From Agrobacterium tumefaciens (GTDB taxonomy: Bacteria; Pseudomonadota; Alphaproteobacteria; Rhizobiales; Rhizobiaceae), in assembly GCA_025560025.1 (NCBI GenBank), contig CP048485.1:2324501-2388500 (forward strand): DNA of 64,000 bases, read 5' to 3'. A program made the translations under genes and the position numbers. The notes below the pieces were generated by a model. The model made no database searches and was not told the DNA's origin. It worked only from the letters and a program-made list of their open reading frames with translations. This document shows positions 1 through 8,331 of the stretch, in pieces; the stretch's first letter is position 1; each line of letters starts with the position of its first letter.

Positions 1-610
1 TGCGGCGGAAGCGGTAGGCGCGGCTTGCCCCATCCGTCCAGGCCGCCTCATAGAGGTCCTGCGGAATGGCCTGAATGGCGGCCAGCAGATAGAGCGTCAC
101 CATCGGCACGCCGATCCACACATCGGTGATGATGGTCGCCCAGAAGGCCGTATTGCCATAGGCGAGGAAAGCGACCGGACCATTCACAAGGCCAAGGTTC
201 TGCAGCACGCCGGAAATCATGCCGAACTGGCCGTTATACATCCAGCCCCACATGAAGATGCCGATAGCCATCGGCACGATCCATGGCGGCATGGTCAGGA
301 TGCGAAACAGCGCGCGGCCCGGAACGGCAGAGTTCAGAAGCACTGCGCCAAATGTGCCGATGATCATCTTTATCGAGACGGAAAAGAACGTCCAGATGAA
401 GGTCCGCGTGATGACATCGGCAAAAGTCGCGTTGAAGATCTTGTCGTAGTTGATGAAGCCTACCCAATTCGTCGTTTTTCTGAGCGACGCATCGGTAAAG
501 GACAGGATGAAGGTATCGACGAGCGGATAAGCAACGATAACCGTGATGTATAGAAGTGCCGGCAAAAGAAGAAGCCAGGCAAAGACGACCGCGCTGCGTT
601 TCGCATCCAT
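1..610 (-). CDS. ABC sugar transporter permease (MalF/UgpA type), 3' end cut by window edge
   Basis: Reading starts at the ATG whose first base is 610 (MDAKRSAVVFAW...) and stays open for 203 codons to the window edge. Hydrophobic segments lie near residues 8-30, 72-95, 106-128 and 155-180. Close to the edge comes the EAA loop (YEAAWTDGAS), the cytoplasmic helix by which binding-protein-dependent permeases dock on their ATPase. This is the usual plan of a carbohydrate-uptake permease of the MalF/UgpA class. It starts 12 bp after the stop of the Gfo/Idh/MocA gene, so the two are very likely cotranscribed. The binding protein, second permease and ATPase would lie outside the window to the left. 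The substrate is unknown; the amino-sugar genes opposite suggest an amino sugar or a glycoside containing one. Confidence 0.88.
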   Translation of the reverse strand, partial: MDAKRSAVVFAWLLLLPALLYITVIVAYPLVDTFILSFTDASLRKTTNWVGFINYDKIFNATFADVITRTFIWTFFSVSIKMIIGTFGAVLLNSAVPGRALFRILTMPPWIVPMAIGIFMWGWMYNGQFGMISGVLQNLGLVNGPVAFLAYGNTAFWATIITDVWIGVPMVTLYLLAAIQAIPQDLYEAAWTDGASRAYRFRR

Positions 611-622
611 CGCCGCGCCCCC

Positions 623-1804
623 TTAAGCCGATTTCGCCGCAGGCGTCTTCGGCTGCCCATGAAGCGCCAGATCGTATTCCTCCCACACCGGCTTGAGATC
701 CACCACCTTGCGGCCGTGGCGCGCCTCATCCATGGCAAGCGCCAGAATACCGGCCTCGATGGCATCAAGTGCGGAAACCGGCAGCGGCGTGCCCTTGACG
801 ATATGGTCGATCACGTCCTCGGCCATCTGCTCATCCGCACCGTAATGCTGGGAGAGCGCAGTCGCCGCCGAATAGGTCTTGGCGACAGTCTTTTCGTTGG
901 TCCGGGCATTGTGCACGTTCAGGAAACCGCGCACGAAATCGCCCTCCGCCATGCCTTTGGCGCCGATGACGCAGAAACGGCGGAAATCATCGGGAACGTT
1001 GAGATTGGTATGGAAGGCAAGCGACGCGCCGTTCTCATATTCGACGATCGCCGTCTGATAATCGATGATGTCGCCGTCGCTGTCGAAGACCTTTTCCGAG
1101 CCCATCCAGCCGCTTGGCTTGCGATGGTAGACCTCCATGTCGTTGATACCGTCATTTTGCGGGGCATTCGCAGGCGTGAAGCTCTTGCGTCCGCCGAAAC
1201 TCGACACGAAACGCGGCCGCGCACCGACAACACCATTATAGAGATCGAGGTCGTGGCAGCATTTTTCCAGCATGAAGGAGCCGGAATAATTCTCGTAACG
1301 CCGCCAGTCGCGCATGAAGAATGCGCCGTGATAGGGCGGGATATGTTCCGAAGCCTCGATGGAAACGACATCGCCCAGCTTGCCTTCAGCCTGTGCCGCG
1401 CGCAGATCGCGGTAAAGCGGCGAATAACGCAGGACCAGACCCACCAGCAGCCGCTCATGACCATGCTTGTTGAGCAACCGGGCGAGTTCGAGGCTTTCCT
1501 CGATGCTGACGACGATGGGCTTTTCGGAGAAGATGGTGCAACCGGCCTCAAGCCCGATGCGGATATGCTCAAGATGCATATGGTTCGGCGAGCCGATCAT
1601 CAAGAGGTCGAATTTCTCGCCGGCGATCAGCGCCTCGGGGCTGTCATACGCCTTGCCAACCGAAATGCCCTTTTCCTTGAGACCCGGCAAACCAGCCGGC
1701 GCGGGATCGACGTAACCGACGATCTCGAAGTCCTTGTCAATCTCATGAAAAACGTAGCCCAGATAACCGAGACGGAATCCGAGTCCGATAATTCCCACCT
1801 TCAT
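623..1804 (-). CDS. Gfo/Idh/MocA family NAD(P)-dependent oxidoreductase
   Basis: 393 residues. The N-terminus MKVGIIGLGF is a Rossmann nucleotide-binding start. The EKP motif (residues 94-96, in SEKPIVVS) carries the conserved lysine of this family, and a later HDLDLYNG segment matches the usual active-site His/Asp helix. Family members oxidise or reduce sugars, inositols and amino sugars. It is the first gene of a leftward unit followed 12 bp later by a sugar ABC permease. It diverges from a gntR-nagB-nagA-nagK set across a 439-bp AT-rich gap. I infer a role in converting the imported sugar into something the Nag enzymes can handle. The exact substrate cannot be told from sequence. Confidence 0.9.
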   Translation of the reverse strand: MKVGIIGLGFRLGYLGYVFHEIDKDFEIVGYVDPAPAGLPGLKEKGISVGKAYDSPEALIAGEKFDLLMIGSPNHMHLEHIRIGLEAGCTIFSEKPIVVSIEESLELARLLNKHGHERLLVGLVLRYSPLYRDLRAAQAEGKLGDVVSIEASEHIPPYHGAFFMRDWRRYENYSGSFMLEKCCHDLDLYNGVVGARPRFVSSFGGRKSFTPANAPQNDGINDMEVYHRKPSGWMGSEKVFDSDGDIIDYQTAIVEYENGASLAFHTNLNVPDDFRRFCVIGAKGMAEGDFVRGFLNVHNARTNEKTVAKTYSAATALSQHYGADEQMAEDVIDHIVKGTPLPVSALDAIEAGILALAMDEARHGRKVVDLKPVWEEYDLALHGQPKTPAAKSA

Positions 1805-2243
1805 GAACTTTGTTCCCTGTTCATTCGTAATTCATTTTCGCAGAAGCAACCATTTCTGTGCTGGTTATTCACATATCTGCGATAATTTCCTGCCACGATG
1901 AAATTAATTTTCACAACGGTCAAGCTAAATTCGATTTCGCAAATCCCGCTGAGGACTGGAAATCGATTTTTCCGCTGACGCGCAAGCGAAACAAGACCGC
2001 TGCGGCCACCGACGTAAAAAACAATACCAAAAAAATGCCAATCGTCTAGAGCAATTCCTGTTGTGGGAAATTTTTTTTGGTTAATGCGAAAATATCAAGC
2101 ACATGGCCTTATTATTTGGCAAAATATCGAAAAAAACACCGATTTATCGTACAAATACACCAATGGTTCTATTTTGGTATTGCCGATTGTGGTGCGTGTG
2201 GTATAGCGAAAATTCGCCACATCGATTGTGACAGAGGTTATGC
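1805..2243. promoter_or_regulatory. AT-rich divergent promoter region of the amino-sugar locus
   Basis: A 439-bp gap between two divergent operons, clearly richer in A and T than its surroundings. An 11-mer CAATACCAAAA at 2022-2032 recurs exactly as its reverse complement TTTTGGTATTG at 2172-2182. A further TGGTAT half-site lies at 2199-2204. These are good candidates for operators of the GntR protein encoded at 2244, one near each promoter. TCTAGAGCAATTCC at 2045-2058 resembles the end of a common Rhizobiaceae intergenic repeat, but no matching partner arm is present. I see no convincing small gene here. Confidence 0.55.
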
Positions 2244-2999
2244 ATGAACGGCGCAGCGCTTAATCTGGACGACCTGCAATCAGGAGGCGGCGGCCCGCTT
2301 TACCTGAAACTGCGTCAGACGATTGAAGATGCCATCAATGCCGGCCGCCTGAAACACGGCGACGCCTTGCCGCCCGAGCGCGATATTGCCGAAAGCGCCT
2401 GCGTCAGCCGTGTCACCGTGCGCAAGGCGGTGGACGATCTCGTCCGTGATGGGCTTCTGGTGCGCAGGCACGGTTCGGGCACCTTTGTCGTCAAGCCCAT
2501 CACCCGCATGCAGCAGCCCTTGACCAAGCTGACCTCGTTTACCGAGGACATGCGCCGCCGCGGCATGGCCGCGAGCACGCGCTGGCTGGACAGGGGACTG
2601 TTTTATCCGACCGGTGACGAGATGATGGCTCTCGGCCTGTCCCAATCCGCCATGGTTGCAAGGTTGACACGACTGCGCCTTGCCAACGACCAGCCGATCG
2701 CACTCGAAGTCACGAGCCTGCCCGGTGATATTCTGCCCGACCCACAATTGGTGGAAAACTCGCTCTATATGGAGCTCGAAAAAAACGGCATTCGCCCCGT
2801 CCGCGCCATTCAGCGCATCTCCGCCCGCAATCTGACGGATGAGGAGACCCTGCTGCTGGGCGTTCCGCCGGGCTCGGCGGCGCTGTCCGTGCAGCGCATG
2901 GCCTATCTGGAAAGCGGACGCCTCATGGAAATATCCCGCGCCCTTTATCGCAGCGACGCCTACGACCTCGTCGCCGAACTGACGATGACCTCCGAATAA
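2244..2999 (+). CDS. GntR/HutC-family transcriptional regulator (NagQ-like)
   Basis: 251 residues. A winged helix-turn-helix at about residues 18-82 contains the GntR hallmarks ALPPERDIAE, SRVTVRKAVDDL and RRHGSGTFV. It is followed by a UTRA effector-binding domain (about 95-240), which puts it in the HutC subfamily. Members of this subfamily next to nagA/nagB genes usually sense phosphorylated amino sugars and repress their own operon. It is the first gene of a four-gene unit (gntR-SIS-nagA-ROK), 25 bp ahead of the next gene. Repeated TGGTAT elements in its upstream region are plausible operators. The regulator type is certain; the effector is inferred. Confidence 0.9.
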   Translation: MNGAALNLDDLQSGGGGPLYLKLRQTIEDAINAGRLKHGDALPPERDIAESACVSRVTVRKAVDDLVRDGLLVRRHGSGTFVVKPITRMQQPLTKLTSFTEDMRRRGMAASTRWLDRGLFYPTGDEMMALGLSQSAMVARLTRLRLANDQPIALEVTSLPGDILPDPQLVENSLYMELEKNGIRPVRAIQRISARNLTDEETLLLGVPPGSAALSVQRMAYLESGRLMEISRALYRSDAYDLVAELTMTSE

Positions 3000-3024
3000 A
3001 CACACCGACCAAGGACAGAAAACG

Positions 3025-4047
3025 ATGACAACCCTGATGCGCCAGGAAATCAACGAGATTCCCGATGCCGTCGCCCGTCTGCTGGACAATGCGAAAAATG
3101 ATTTCCACGAGGCCGGCAGCCAGCTGAAGGCCCGCGATCCGGCGGTTATCGTCACGATTGCGCGCGGCTCCTCCGACCACGCTGCACATTTTCTGAAATA
3201 TGCGATCGAATTGCAGACCGGCCTTCCGGTGGCCTCTCTCGGCCCCTCGCTCGCTTCCATCTACCAGACAAAACTGCGGCTGGAACGGGCGGCGGCCTTC
3301 GCTGTGTCGCAATCGGGTAAAAGCCCTGACATCGTTGCCCTGGCACAAAGCGCCCGCAAGGGCGGCGCACTCACCTTCTCCCTCGTCAACACCCTGCCCT
3401 CTCCGCTTGGCGATGCGGCCAATCAGGCGATCGATATCCAGGCAGGACCGGAAAAAGCGGTTGCCGCGACCAAGTCCTTCGTCAATTCCATCGTTGCCGG
3501 CCTCGCGATCCTGGCCGAATGGACGGAAGACAGCCTTCTGGCCAAGGCCGTCAGCGCCCTGCCGCAGAATTTCGCCAAAGCAATCGCACTCGACTGGAGC
3601 CAGATCGCTGAGGCGGTGAAGGGCGAGGAATCGCTTTATATGCTGGGTCGCGGTCCCGCCCTTGCGATTGCCGCGGAAGCCGCGTTGAAGTGCAAGGAAA
3701 CCTGCGAGCTGCATGCGGAAGCCTATTCTTCGGCGGAAGTCATGCACGGCCCGGTCTCGCTGGTCGCACCGAAATTTCCGGTCATCGCCTTTGCCGCGCG
3801 CGACCGCGCCGAAACCTCCGTCACGGATATTGCCGCAAATCTCGCTCAAAAAGGCGCGAATGTTTTCGTCACTTCCGCCAAGGGCAGCCCGGCCAAGCCG
3901 CTGCCCTTCGTAGAAACCAACCATCCGCTGACGGATGCCTTGCTGCTGATCGCGCCGTTCTACGGTTTCATCGAGCAATTGTCGCGTGCAAGAGGCTTCA
4001 ACCCGGATGCGCCCGTGGCGTTGAAGAAGGTCACGGAAACCCAATGA
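3025..4047 (+). CDS. SIS-domain glucosamine-6-phosphate deaminase/isomerase (NagB-II/AgaS type)
   Basis: 340 residues with two sugar isomerase (SIS) domains. The first has ARGSSDHAAHF and SQSGKSPD, the second GRGPALAIAAEAALK and SSAEVMHGP. These are the phosphosugar-binding loops and the Glu/His segment of the GlmS-like isomerase half. There is no N-terminal glutaminase domain, so this is a catabolic deaminase (glucosamine-6-P to fructose-6-P plus ammonia) rather than GlmS. AAGGACAG lies about 9 bp before the ATG. The stop overlaps the nagA start (ATGA), implying translational coupling. AgaS-type galactosamine-6-phosphate activity is the main alternative. Confidence 0.88.
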   Translation: MTTLMRQEINEIPDAVARLLDNAKNDFHEAGSQLKARDPAVIVTIARGSSDHAAHFLKYAIELQTGLPVASLGPSLASIYQTKLRLERAAAFAVSQSGKSPDIVALAQSARKGGALTFSLVNTLPSPLGDAANQAIDIQAGPEKAVAATKSFVNSIVAGLAILAEWTEDSLLAKAVSALPQNFAKAIALDWSQIAEAVKGEESLYMLGRGPALAIAAEAALKCKETCELHAEAYSSAEVMHGPVSLVAPKFPVIAFAARDRAETSVTDIAANLAQKGANVFVTSAKGSPAKPLPFVETNHPLTDALLLIAPFYGFIEQLSRARGFNPDAPVALKKVTETQ

Positions 4048-5210
4048 GCGGCATCAGGGCATTTATCGGCGCGCGCATTTTCGACGGCGTCACGTGGCAC
4101 GATGACAAGGTGCTTCTGACCCGCGACGGGCATGTTGCCGCAATTTCGGACAGCGTACCCGCCGACGCCGAGACAATCGATGTGAATGGACTGCTGATCG
4201 CGCCGGGCTTCATCGACCTCCAGGTCAATGGCGGCGGCGGCGTCATGTTCAACAACCAGCCGGATGTGGCGGGCATTGCCCGCATCTGTTCCGCTCATGC
4301 GCAATTCGGCACCACGGCGCTGATGGTCACGCTCATCACCGACCGGCCGGACGTGACCGCCATAGCGGCGCAGGCGGGCATTGCCGCCAGCAAGGCGCAG
4401 GTGCCCGGTTTCCTAGGCCTGCATTTCGAGGGACCGCATCTTTCCGTTGCGCGCAAGGGCACGCATGATCCGGCGCTGATCCGCAAGATGGAGACGGCCG
4501 ACCTCGCAGTCCTGACCGGCTGCAAGGCGCAACTTCCCTTCGTGCTGACAACCATTGCCCCCGAAAACGTGACGGCCGAACAGGTTGCGGCCCTCAGGGA
4601 CGCCGGCATCGTCGTCAGCCTCGGCCATACCGATACCGGCCTTGATGTGGCGACGGCCTATGCTGAAGCCGGCGCATCCATGGTGACCCATCTCTTCAAC
4701 GCGATGAGCCCTCTTGGCCACCGCGAACCAGGGCTGGTCGGAGCCGCGCTTTCGAACGGTGGACTGGATTGCGGGCTGATCGCCGATGGTTTCCATGTCG
4801 ATCCGGCTGCAATCGGCATTGCGCTTCGTGCCAAGAACGGCCCGGCCCGCATTTTCCTCGTCACCGATGCCATGTCCACCATCGGCACGGATGACGACGG
4901 TTTCGAACTGAACGGCCGGCAGGTCTATCGCAATGGCGGCCGATTGACCCTGGCCGACGGTACGCTTGCGGGTGCGGATATCGACATGCTCTCCTGCATC
5001 CGCTTCATGCATGAGAAGATGGAAACACCGCTGGAGGAGGCGTTCAGAATGGCCTCAGCCTATCCGGCGCAGGCAATCGGCGCCTCCGGCAAGGGTAAAC
5101 TTCTGCCTGGTTTCGATGCTGATTTCGTCATGCTGACACCCGACCTCCAGATGCATTCGACATGGATATCAGGAGAAAAAATCTATGATGCCAAGCGTTC
5201 GGGAGTGTGA
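4044..5210 (+). CDS. nagA: N-acetylglucosamine-6-phosphate deacetylase
   Basis: 388 residues from the ATG that overlaps the preceding stop by four bases. It is an amidohydrolase: N-terminal GLLIAPGFIDLQVNG, metal-ligand glutamate in LHFEGPHLS (E129), histidines in SLGHTDT and THLFNAMSPLGHREPG, and the catalytic aspartate in LVTDAMST. The usual HxH metal motif is replaced by LQVNG, as is normal in NagA. It removes the acetyl group from GlcNAc-6-P to give the substrate of the neighbouring SIS deaminase. The next gene (a ROK kinase) starts 3 bp after its stop. The reading frame runs upstream inside the SIS gene, but the start used here fits the family length. Confidence 0.94.
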   Translation: MSGIRAFIGARIFDGVTWHDDKVLLTRDGHVAAISDSVPADAETIDVNGLLIAPGFIDLQVNGGGGVMFNNQPDVAGIARICSAHAQFGTTALMVTLITDRPDVTAIAAQAGIAASKAQVPGFLGLHFEGPHLSVARKGTHDPALIRKMETADLAVLTGCKAQLPFVLTTIAPENVTAEQVAALRDAGIVVSLGHTDTGLDVATAYAEAGASMVTHLFNAMSPLGHREPGLVGAALSNGGLDCGLIADGFHVDPAAIGIALRAKNGPARIFLVTDAMSTIGTDDDGFELNGRQVYRNGGRLTLADGTLAGADIDMLSCIRFMHEKMETPLEEAFRMASAYPAQAIGASGKGKLLPGFDADFVMLTPDLQMHSTWISGEKIYDAKRSGV

Positions 5211-5213
5211 ACC

Positions 5214-6140
5214 ATGATCGTTTGTTTCGATATCGGCGGAACGACCATCAAGGGCGCCATTGCCCATGCCCCGGACGATATTCGCCCCGTTCCGCGCATA
5301 CCGACACCGAAAACCAGTTTTGAAGACTTCGCCGCCGGCCTGAAATCCGTCATCGACGAGAGCGGCGGCACACCCGGCTGCGTCTCGCTGTCGATTGCCG
5401 GCGTCATCGATCCGGAAACGGGCAAGGCCACCGTTGCCAATATTCCCAGTATTCACCGTACCGTCTTGAAGGACGAGCTCGAAAAGGCGCTCAACCTTCC
5501 CGTCATCGTTTCGAACGACGCGGATTGTTTCGTGATCGCCGAATCGGAGATCGGCTCCGGACAGGGTCATCGCGTCGTCTTCGGCGTCATCCTTGGAACG
5601 GGCGTCGGCGGCGGGCTGGTGATCGACGGTAAGCTCATCAATAGCGATGGCGGTTTTGCCGGCGAATGGGGCCACGGCCCAGTGGCCGCGACATTGGCGG
5701 GCAACCCGCCGGTCTCGCTGCCGCGCTTCGAATGCGGCTGCGGCCTCACCGGCTGCGTCGACGCTATCGGCAGTGCCCGCGGCATGGAAAAGCTGCATCT
5801 GCATCTTCACCGGCAGGATATGACCAGCGAGGATATTATTGCCGCCTGGCAGGCGGGGGATGCGCAATCCGCCAGAACCATCGATGTTCTCATCGATATT
5901 CTCGCCTCCCCGCTGGCGATGGTGATCAACGTTACCGGCGCGACCATCGTGCCGGTTGGCGGCGGGCTTTCGAATTCCAGGGAACTTGTGGGCGCTCTGG
6001 ACGAGGCCGTCAGGAGCCGCATTCTCAGGCGCTTCAACCGCCCGCTCGTCGTGCCCGCCATTTGCCGGATCGAGCCGGGGCTGATTGGCTCGGCCGTTAT
6101 CGGTCTTAAATATGCCAGGGAGATCGAAGACGCCGCCTGA
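5214..6140 (+). CDS. nagK: ROK-family sugar kinase, probable N-acetylglucosamine kinase
   Basis: 308 residues. The ATP-binding DIGGTTIKGAI opens the protein. EWGHGPV carries the substrate-binding Glu/His, and CGCGLTGC is the ROK zinc motif (CxCGxxGC). ROK kinases phosphorylate glucose, GlcNAc or ManNAc at C6. Placed last in gntR-SIS-nagA-kinase, it most simply supplies GlcNAc-6-P from sugar that enters by an ABC system, not by a PTS. It starts 3 bp after nagA. Its stop lies inside a hairpin shared with the convergent FAD gene. GlcNAc as substrate is inferred from context. Confidence 0.87.
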   Translation: MIVCFDIGGTTIKGAIAHAPDDIRPVPRIPTPKTSFEDFAAGLKSVIDESGGTPGCVSLSIAGVIDPETGKATVANIPSIHRTVLKDELEKALNLPVIVSNDADCFVIAESEIGSGQGHRVVFGVILGTGVGGGLVIDGKLINSDGGFAGEWGHGPVAATLAGNPPVSLPRFECGCGLTGCVDAIGSARGMEKLHLHLHRQDMTSEDIIAAWQAGDAQSARTIDVLIDILASPLAMVINVTGATIVPVGGGLSNSRELVGALDEAVRSRILRRFNRPLVVPAICRIEPGLIGSAVIGLKYAREIEDAA

Positions 6141-6148
6141 GCGGCGTC
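6129..6148. terminator. Hairpin between convergent gene ends
   Basis: GACGCCGC and GCGGCGTC form a perfect 8-bp stem around a CTGA loop. The loop holds part of the nagK stop and the right arm reaches the stop of the opposite gene. The T-tract after it is weak on both strands, so it is a modest, possibly bidirectional, terminator. Confidence 0.6.
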
Positions 6149-7409
6149 ATACGGTCTCGATCTTTTCCCGACGAAATCCAAGCCCCACCAGCCGGCCCGT
6201 CAGATGGGCAAAAAGCGGAAATCGCATGATCGCCAGCACAAAGGCGGGCGGACCTTTCGGCTTTTCCGCCGTGCCCGTATCCGCCTGCTCCTTCTTGCGA
6301 CCGATACGCATCATCCGCTGCAGAAACTGCGTGGCCTTGGTCGGGAAGGATCGACGTTTCTGGATTGCGGCGAGATCGTCATCGGTAACAGCCCGGCCGG
6401 ACGAGAACACGGGCACGAGGACATTGGCTGCGGCCACGGCGTCCTGAACAGCGAGATTGATGCCGACACCGCCAACAGGCGACATGGCGTGGGCCGCATC
6501 GCCGATGCAGATGAGGCCCGGTTTCCACCAGCGCTTCAACCGGTCGATACGAACGGTCAGGAGATGCACGTCGTCCCAGCTCATGATTTCGTCAAGCCTC
6601 TCGCGTGGGAAAGGGCAGATTTCCGCAACCCTGTCCCGGAAGGCTTCAAGTCCCTCAAGCTTTATGTCCGCGAAGAAGCCCTTGCGCACCACGTAACCGC
6701 ATTGCCAGTAATCGCCACGATTAATCATCACGAAACCCTGCCGCGAGCCAGCATGACCCATGGTTTCGGTCGAATCCCCCGGCTGCCTTGAAAGACGCAT
6801 CCACAGCACTTCGGTCGGAATGCCGAAACGCTGCACTTCCAGCCCCGCCGCTTCGCGGATGATGGAATTACGGCCATCCGCTCCCACCACCAGATTGGCC
6901 TCGATTTCGATCACGCCTTCCGGTGTATTGACGGTGAAACCGCCGACACGTCCGTCGCGCTCGATCAGACCCGTTACCGGCGCATTCATCAGCAGCCGGA
7001 AATTCTCGTATTGCCCAGCCTTGCCGACGATGAAATTGAGAAAATCCCATTGCGGCATGAAGGCAATGAAACGATGCCGGACCGGCAACCGGGAAAAATC
7101 AGCAATGGTGACGCGCTCGCCGCCGATGACCCCGTTCAGCCGTGGCGCACGCGTATGTGGCAGCCTCAGGAACTCCTCTATGAAACCCAGCTGCTCCATC
7201 AACTCAAGCGTGGAAGGGTGGATCGTATCACCGCGAAAATCACGCAGGAAATCCCCGTGTTTCTCGACCACCGTCACATCGACGCCGCTGCGGGCAAGCA
7301 GCAGGCCAAGCATCAGGCCGGCCGGCCCGCCACCGGCAACCGCGACGGAGGTGCGGATGTGCTGAACGGCCTTGCCTTCATTTTCCGGTGAGATTTTCGC
7401 TTCTGCCAT
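6147..7409 (-). CDS. FAD-dependent group A monooxygenase (UbiH/PHBH fold)
   Basis: 420 residues from the ATG at 7409 (MAEAKISPENE), which has GGGGAAGG just upstream. A GTG nine codons earlier (7436) is an alternative. All three flavoprotein hydroxylase motifs are present: GGGPAGLMLGLLLARSG (dinucleotide fold), VVGADGRNS (DG motif) and ICIGDAAHAMSPVGGVG (GD motif). This is a single-component aromatic hydroxylase or epoxidase type using FAD and NAD(P)H. It is not close enough to UbiH, PobA or a tetracycline oxidase for a substrate to be named. It is transcribed toward nagK and lies downstream of the PAP2 gene on the same strand. Confidence 0.87.
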   Translation of the reverse strand: MAEAKISPENEGKAVQHIRTSVAVAGGGPAGLMLGLLLARSGVDVTVVEKHGDFLRDFRGDTIHPSTLELMEQLGFIEEFLRLPHTRAPRLNGVIGGERVTIADFSRLPVRHRFIAFMPQWDFLNFIVGKAGQYENFRLLMNAPVTGLIERDGRVGGFTVNTPEGVIEIEANLVVGADGRNSIIREAAGLEVQRFGIPTEVLWMRLSRQPGDSTETMGHAGSRQGFVMINRGDYWQCGYVVRKGFFADIKLEGLEAFRDRVAEICPFPRERLDEIMSWDDVHLLTVRIDRLKRWWKPGLICIGDAAHAMSPVGGVGINLAVQDAVAAANVLVPVFSSGRAVTDDDLAAIQKRRSFPTKATQFLQRMMRIGRKKEQADTGTAEKPKGPPAFVLAIMRFPLFAHLTGRLVGLGFRREKIETV

Positions 7410-7442
7410 CACCTTCCCCCGTTTCAGTCCCGTCACACGTCT

Positions 7443-8144
7443 CTATCGCGCATCCGCCGCCGGAAGGTTTGCATTTTTCGGCTGCGGCCAACCATGAGCA
7501 TCGAAGCGAAAAAGCATTTCGGACCGGGCGAAGATAAAGGCGAAGGCCATGGCAGTCCACAAGCCAAGCAGCAGCCCGGCGGCAACGTCGCTTGGATAAT
7601 GCGCGCCAACAATGACGCGGGAAACACCGATGGCAAGCGCAAGCAGAAGGAACACCCAGCGGAAGCGCGGCATCAGCATCGCGAAGACGCCGAAAAAGGC
7701 GCCGGCAGCGGTTGAATGGCCGGAGGGAAAGCTTTCATAGAGATTATCGCCGGTAAAAGGCGTGAGGCTATAGGCGCCCATTTCCAGAAGAAGCTCTGGC
7801 CGCGCCCGCCCGATCAGGAATTTCAGCGTATGGACGAGAATGCTGGCGGTACCGATCGTCAGGAAAAAATAGGCAAGAAGCCGCCACGCCGTTCTCAATC
7901 GCCCGGCATAGGTGCGCGCCTGCAAGACCCGCGCGGCAATATAGGCAAGGATGGCAAGAGCGCCCGTGGAATAGAGCATCCAGCTGAACGTTCCGAAATC
8001 GGTAATGGAGCGATTGAAGGATACGATCGTTCCAGGCAGGGCCTGGGCACGTTCCGAAAGACGCGGGTCGAAAGGAATAAATACCAGAACCAGCACAAGG
8101 CTTGTCGCAAAAATCCATCCGCTGGAAACCAGAAAACGTCGCAT
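7443..8144 (-). CDS. PAP2-family membrane phosphatase
   Basis: 233 residues from the ATG at 8144, which has GAGAGG at a good distance. The three phosphatase signatures are in order: KFLIGRARP (KxxxxxxRP), SFPSGHS (PSGH) and SRVIVGAHYPSD (SRxxxxxHxxxD). The catalytic histidines therefore face the periplasm between about six membrane helices. Substrates in this superfamily are phosphatidic acid, undecaprenyl diphosphate, PGP or lipid A phosphates; none can be chosen from sequence. It sits 33 bp upstream of the monooxygenase on the same strand and diverges from dxr. Confidence 0.9.
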   Translation of the reverse strand: MRRFLVSSGWIFATSLVLVLVFIPFDPRLSERAQALPGTIVSFNRSITDFGTFSWMLYSTGALAILAYIAARVLQARTYAGRLRTAWRLLAYFFLTIGTASILVHTLKFLIGRARPELLLEMGAYSLTPFTGDNLYESFPSGHSTAAGAFFGVFAMLMPRFRWVFLLLALAIGVSRVIVGAHYPSDVAAGLLLGLWTAMAFAFIFARSEMLFRFDAHGWPQPKNANLPAADAR

Positions 8145-8245
8145 CAATATCCTCTCATCGTTTTTTCAGCATATGGCTTTGCCTTGGAGAAAAACAATAG
8201 CAGGGCTTTATCCTTGTTATGGCTGATTTTCGCGAGTAGAGGCTA

Positions 8246-8293
8246 ATGCATGTCGCCCGAAAGCGTGCAGCGGTTTCGGGAGAACGGCATGCG
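8246..8293. repeat. RIME-like intergenic palindromic element
   Basis: A nested palindrome. Outer arms GCATGTCG (8248-8255) and CGGCATGC (8285-8292) pair with one G-T wobble. Inner arms CCCGAAA (8256-8262) and TTTCGGG (8274-8280) are perfect and surround an 11-nt loop. The sequence closely resembles the short mosaic elements (RIME and relatives) scattered between genes in Rhizobium, Sinorhizobium and Agrobacterium. It lies 39 bp before dxr, so it would be in the dxr leader. The naming is from memory of the family and was not searched. Confidence 0.7.
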
Positions 8294-8331
8294 CCAAAAG
8301 GTGCAAACCGCAAACGACCGACGGACTGAAG

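Noticed and set aside
1858..2049. Possible 63-residue protein in the amino-sugar promoter region
   Set aside because: No ribosome site or family resemblance, and it would cover the likely promoter and operator.
7443..8144. PAP2 gene as lipid A phosphatase LpxE
   Set aside because: The three motifs are shared by all PAP2 enzymes; nothing specific to LpxE is visible.
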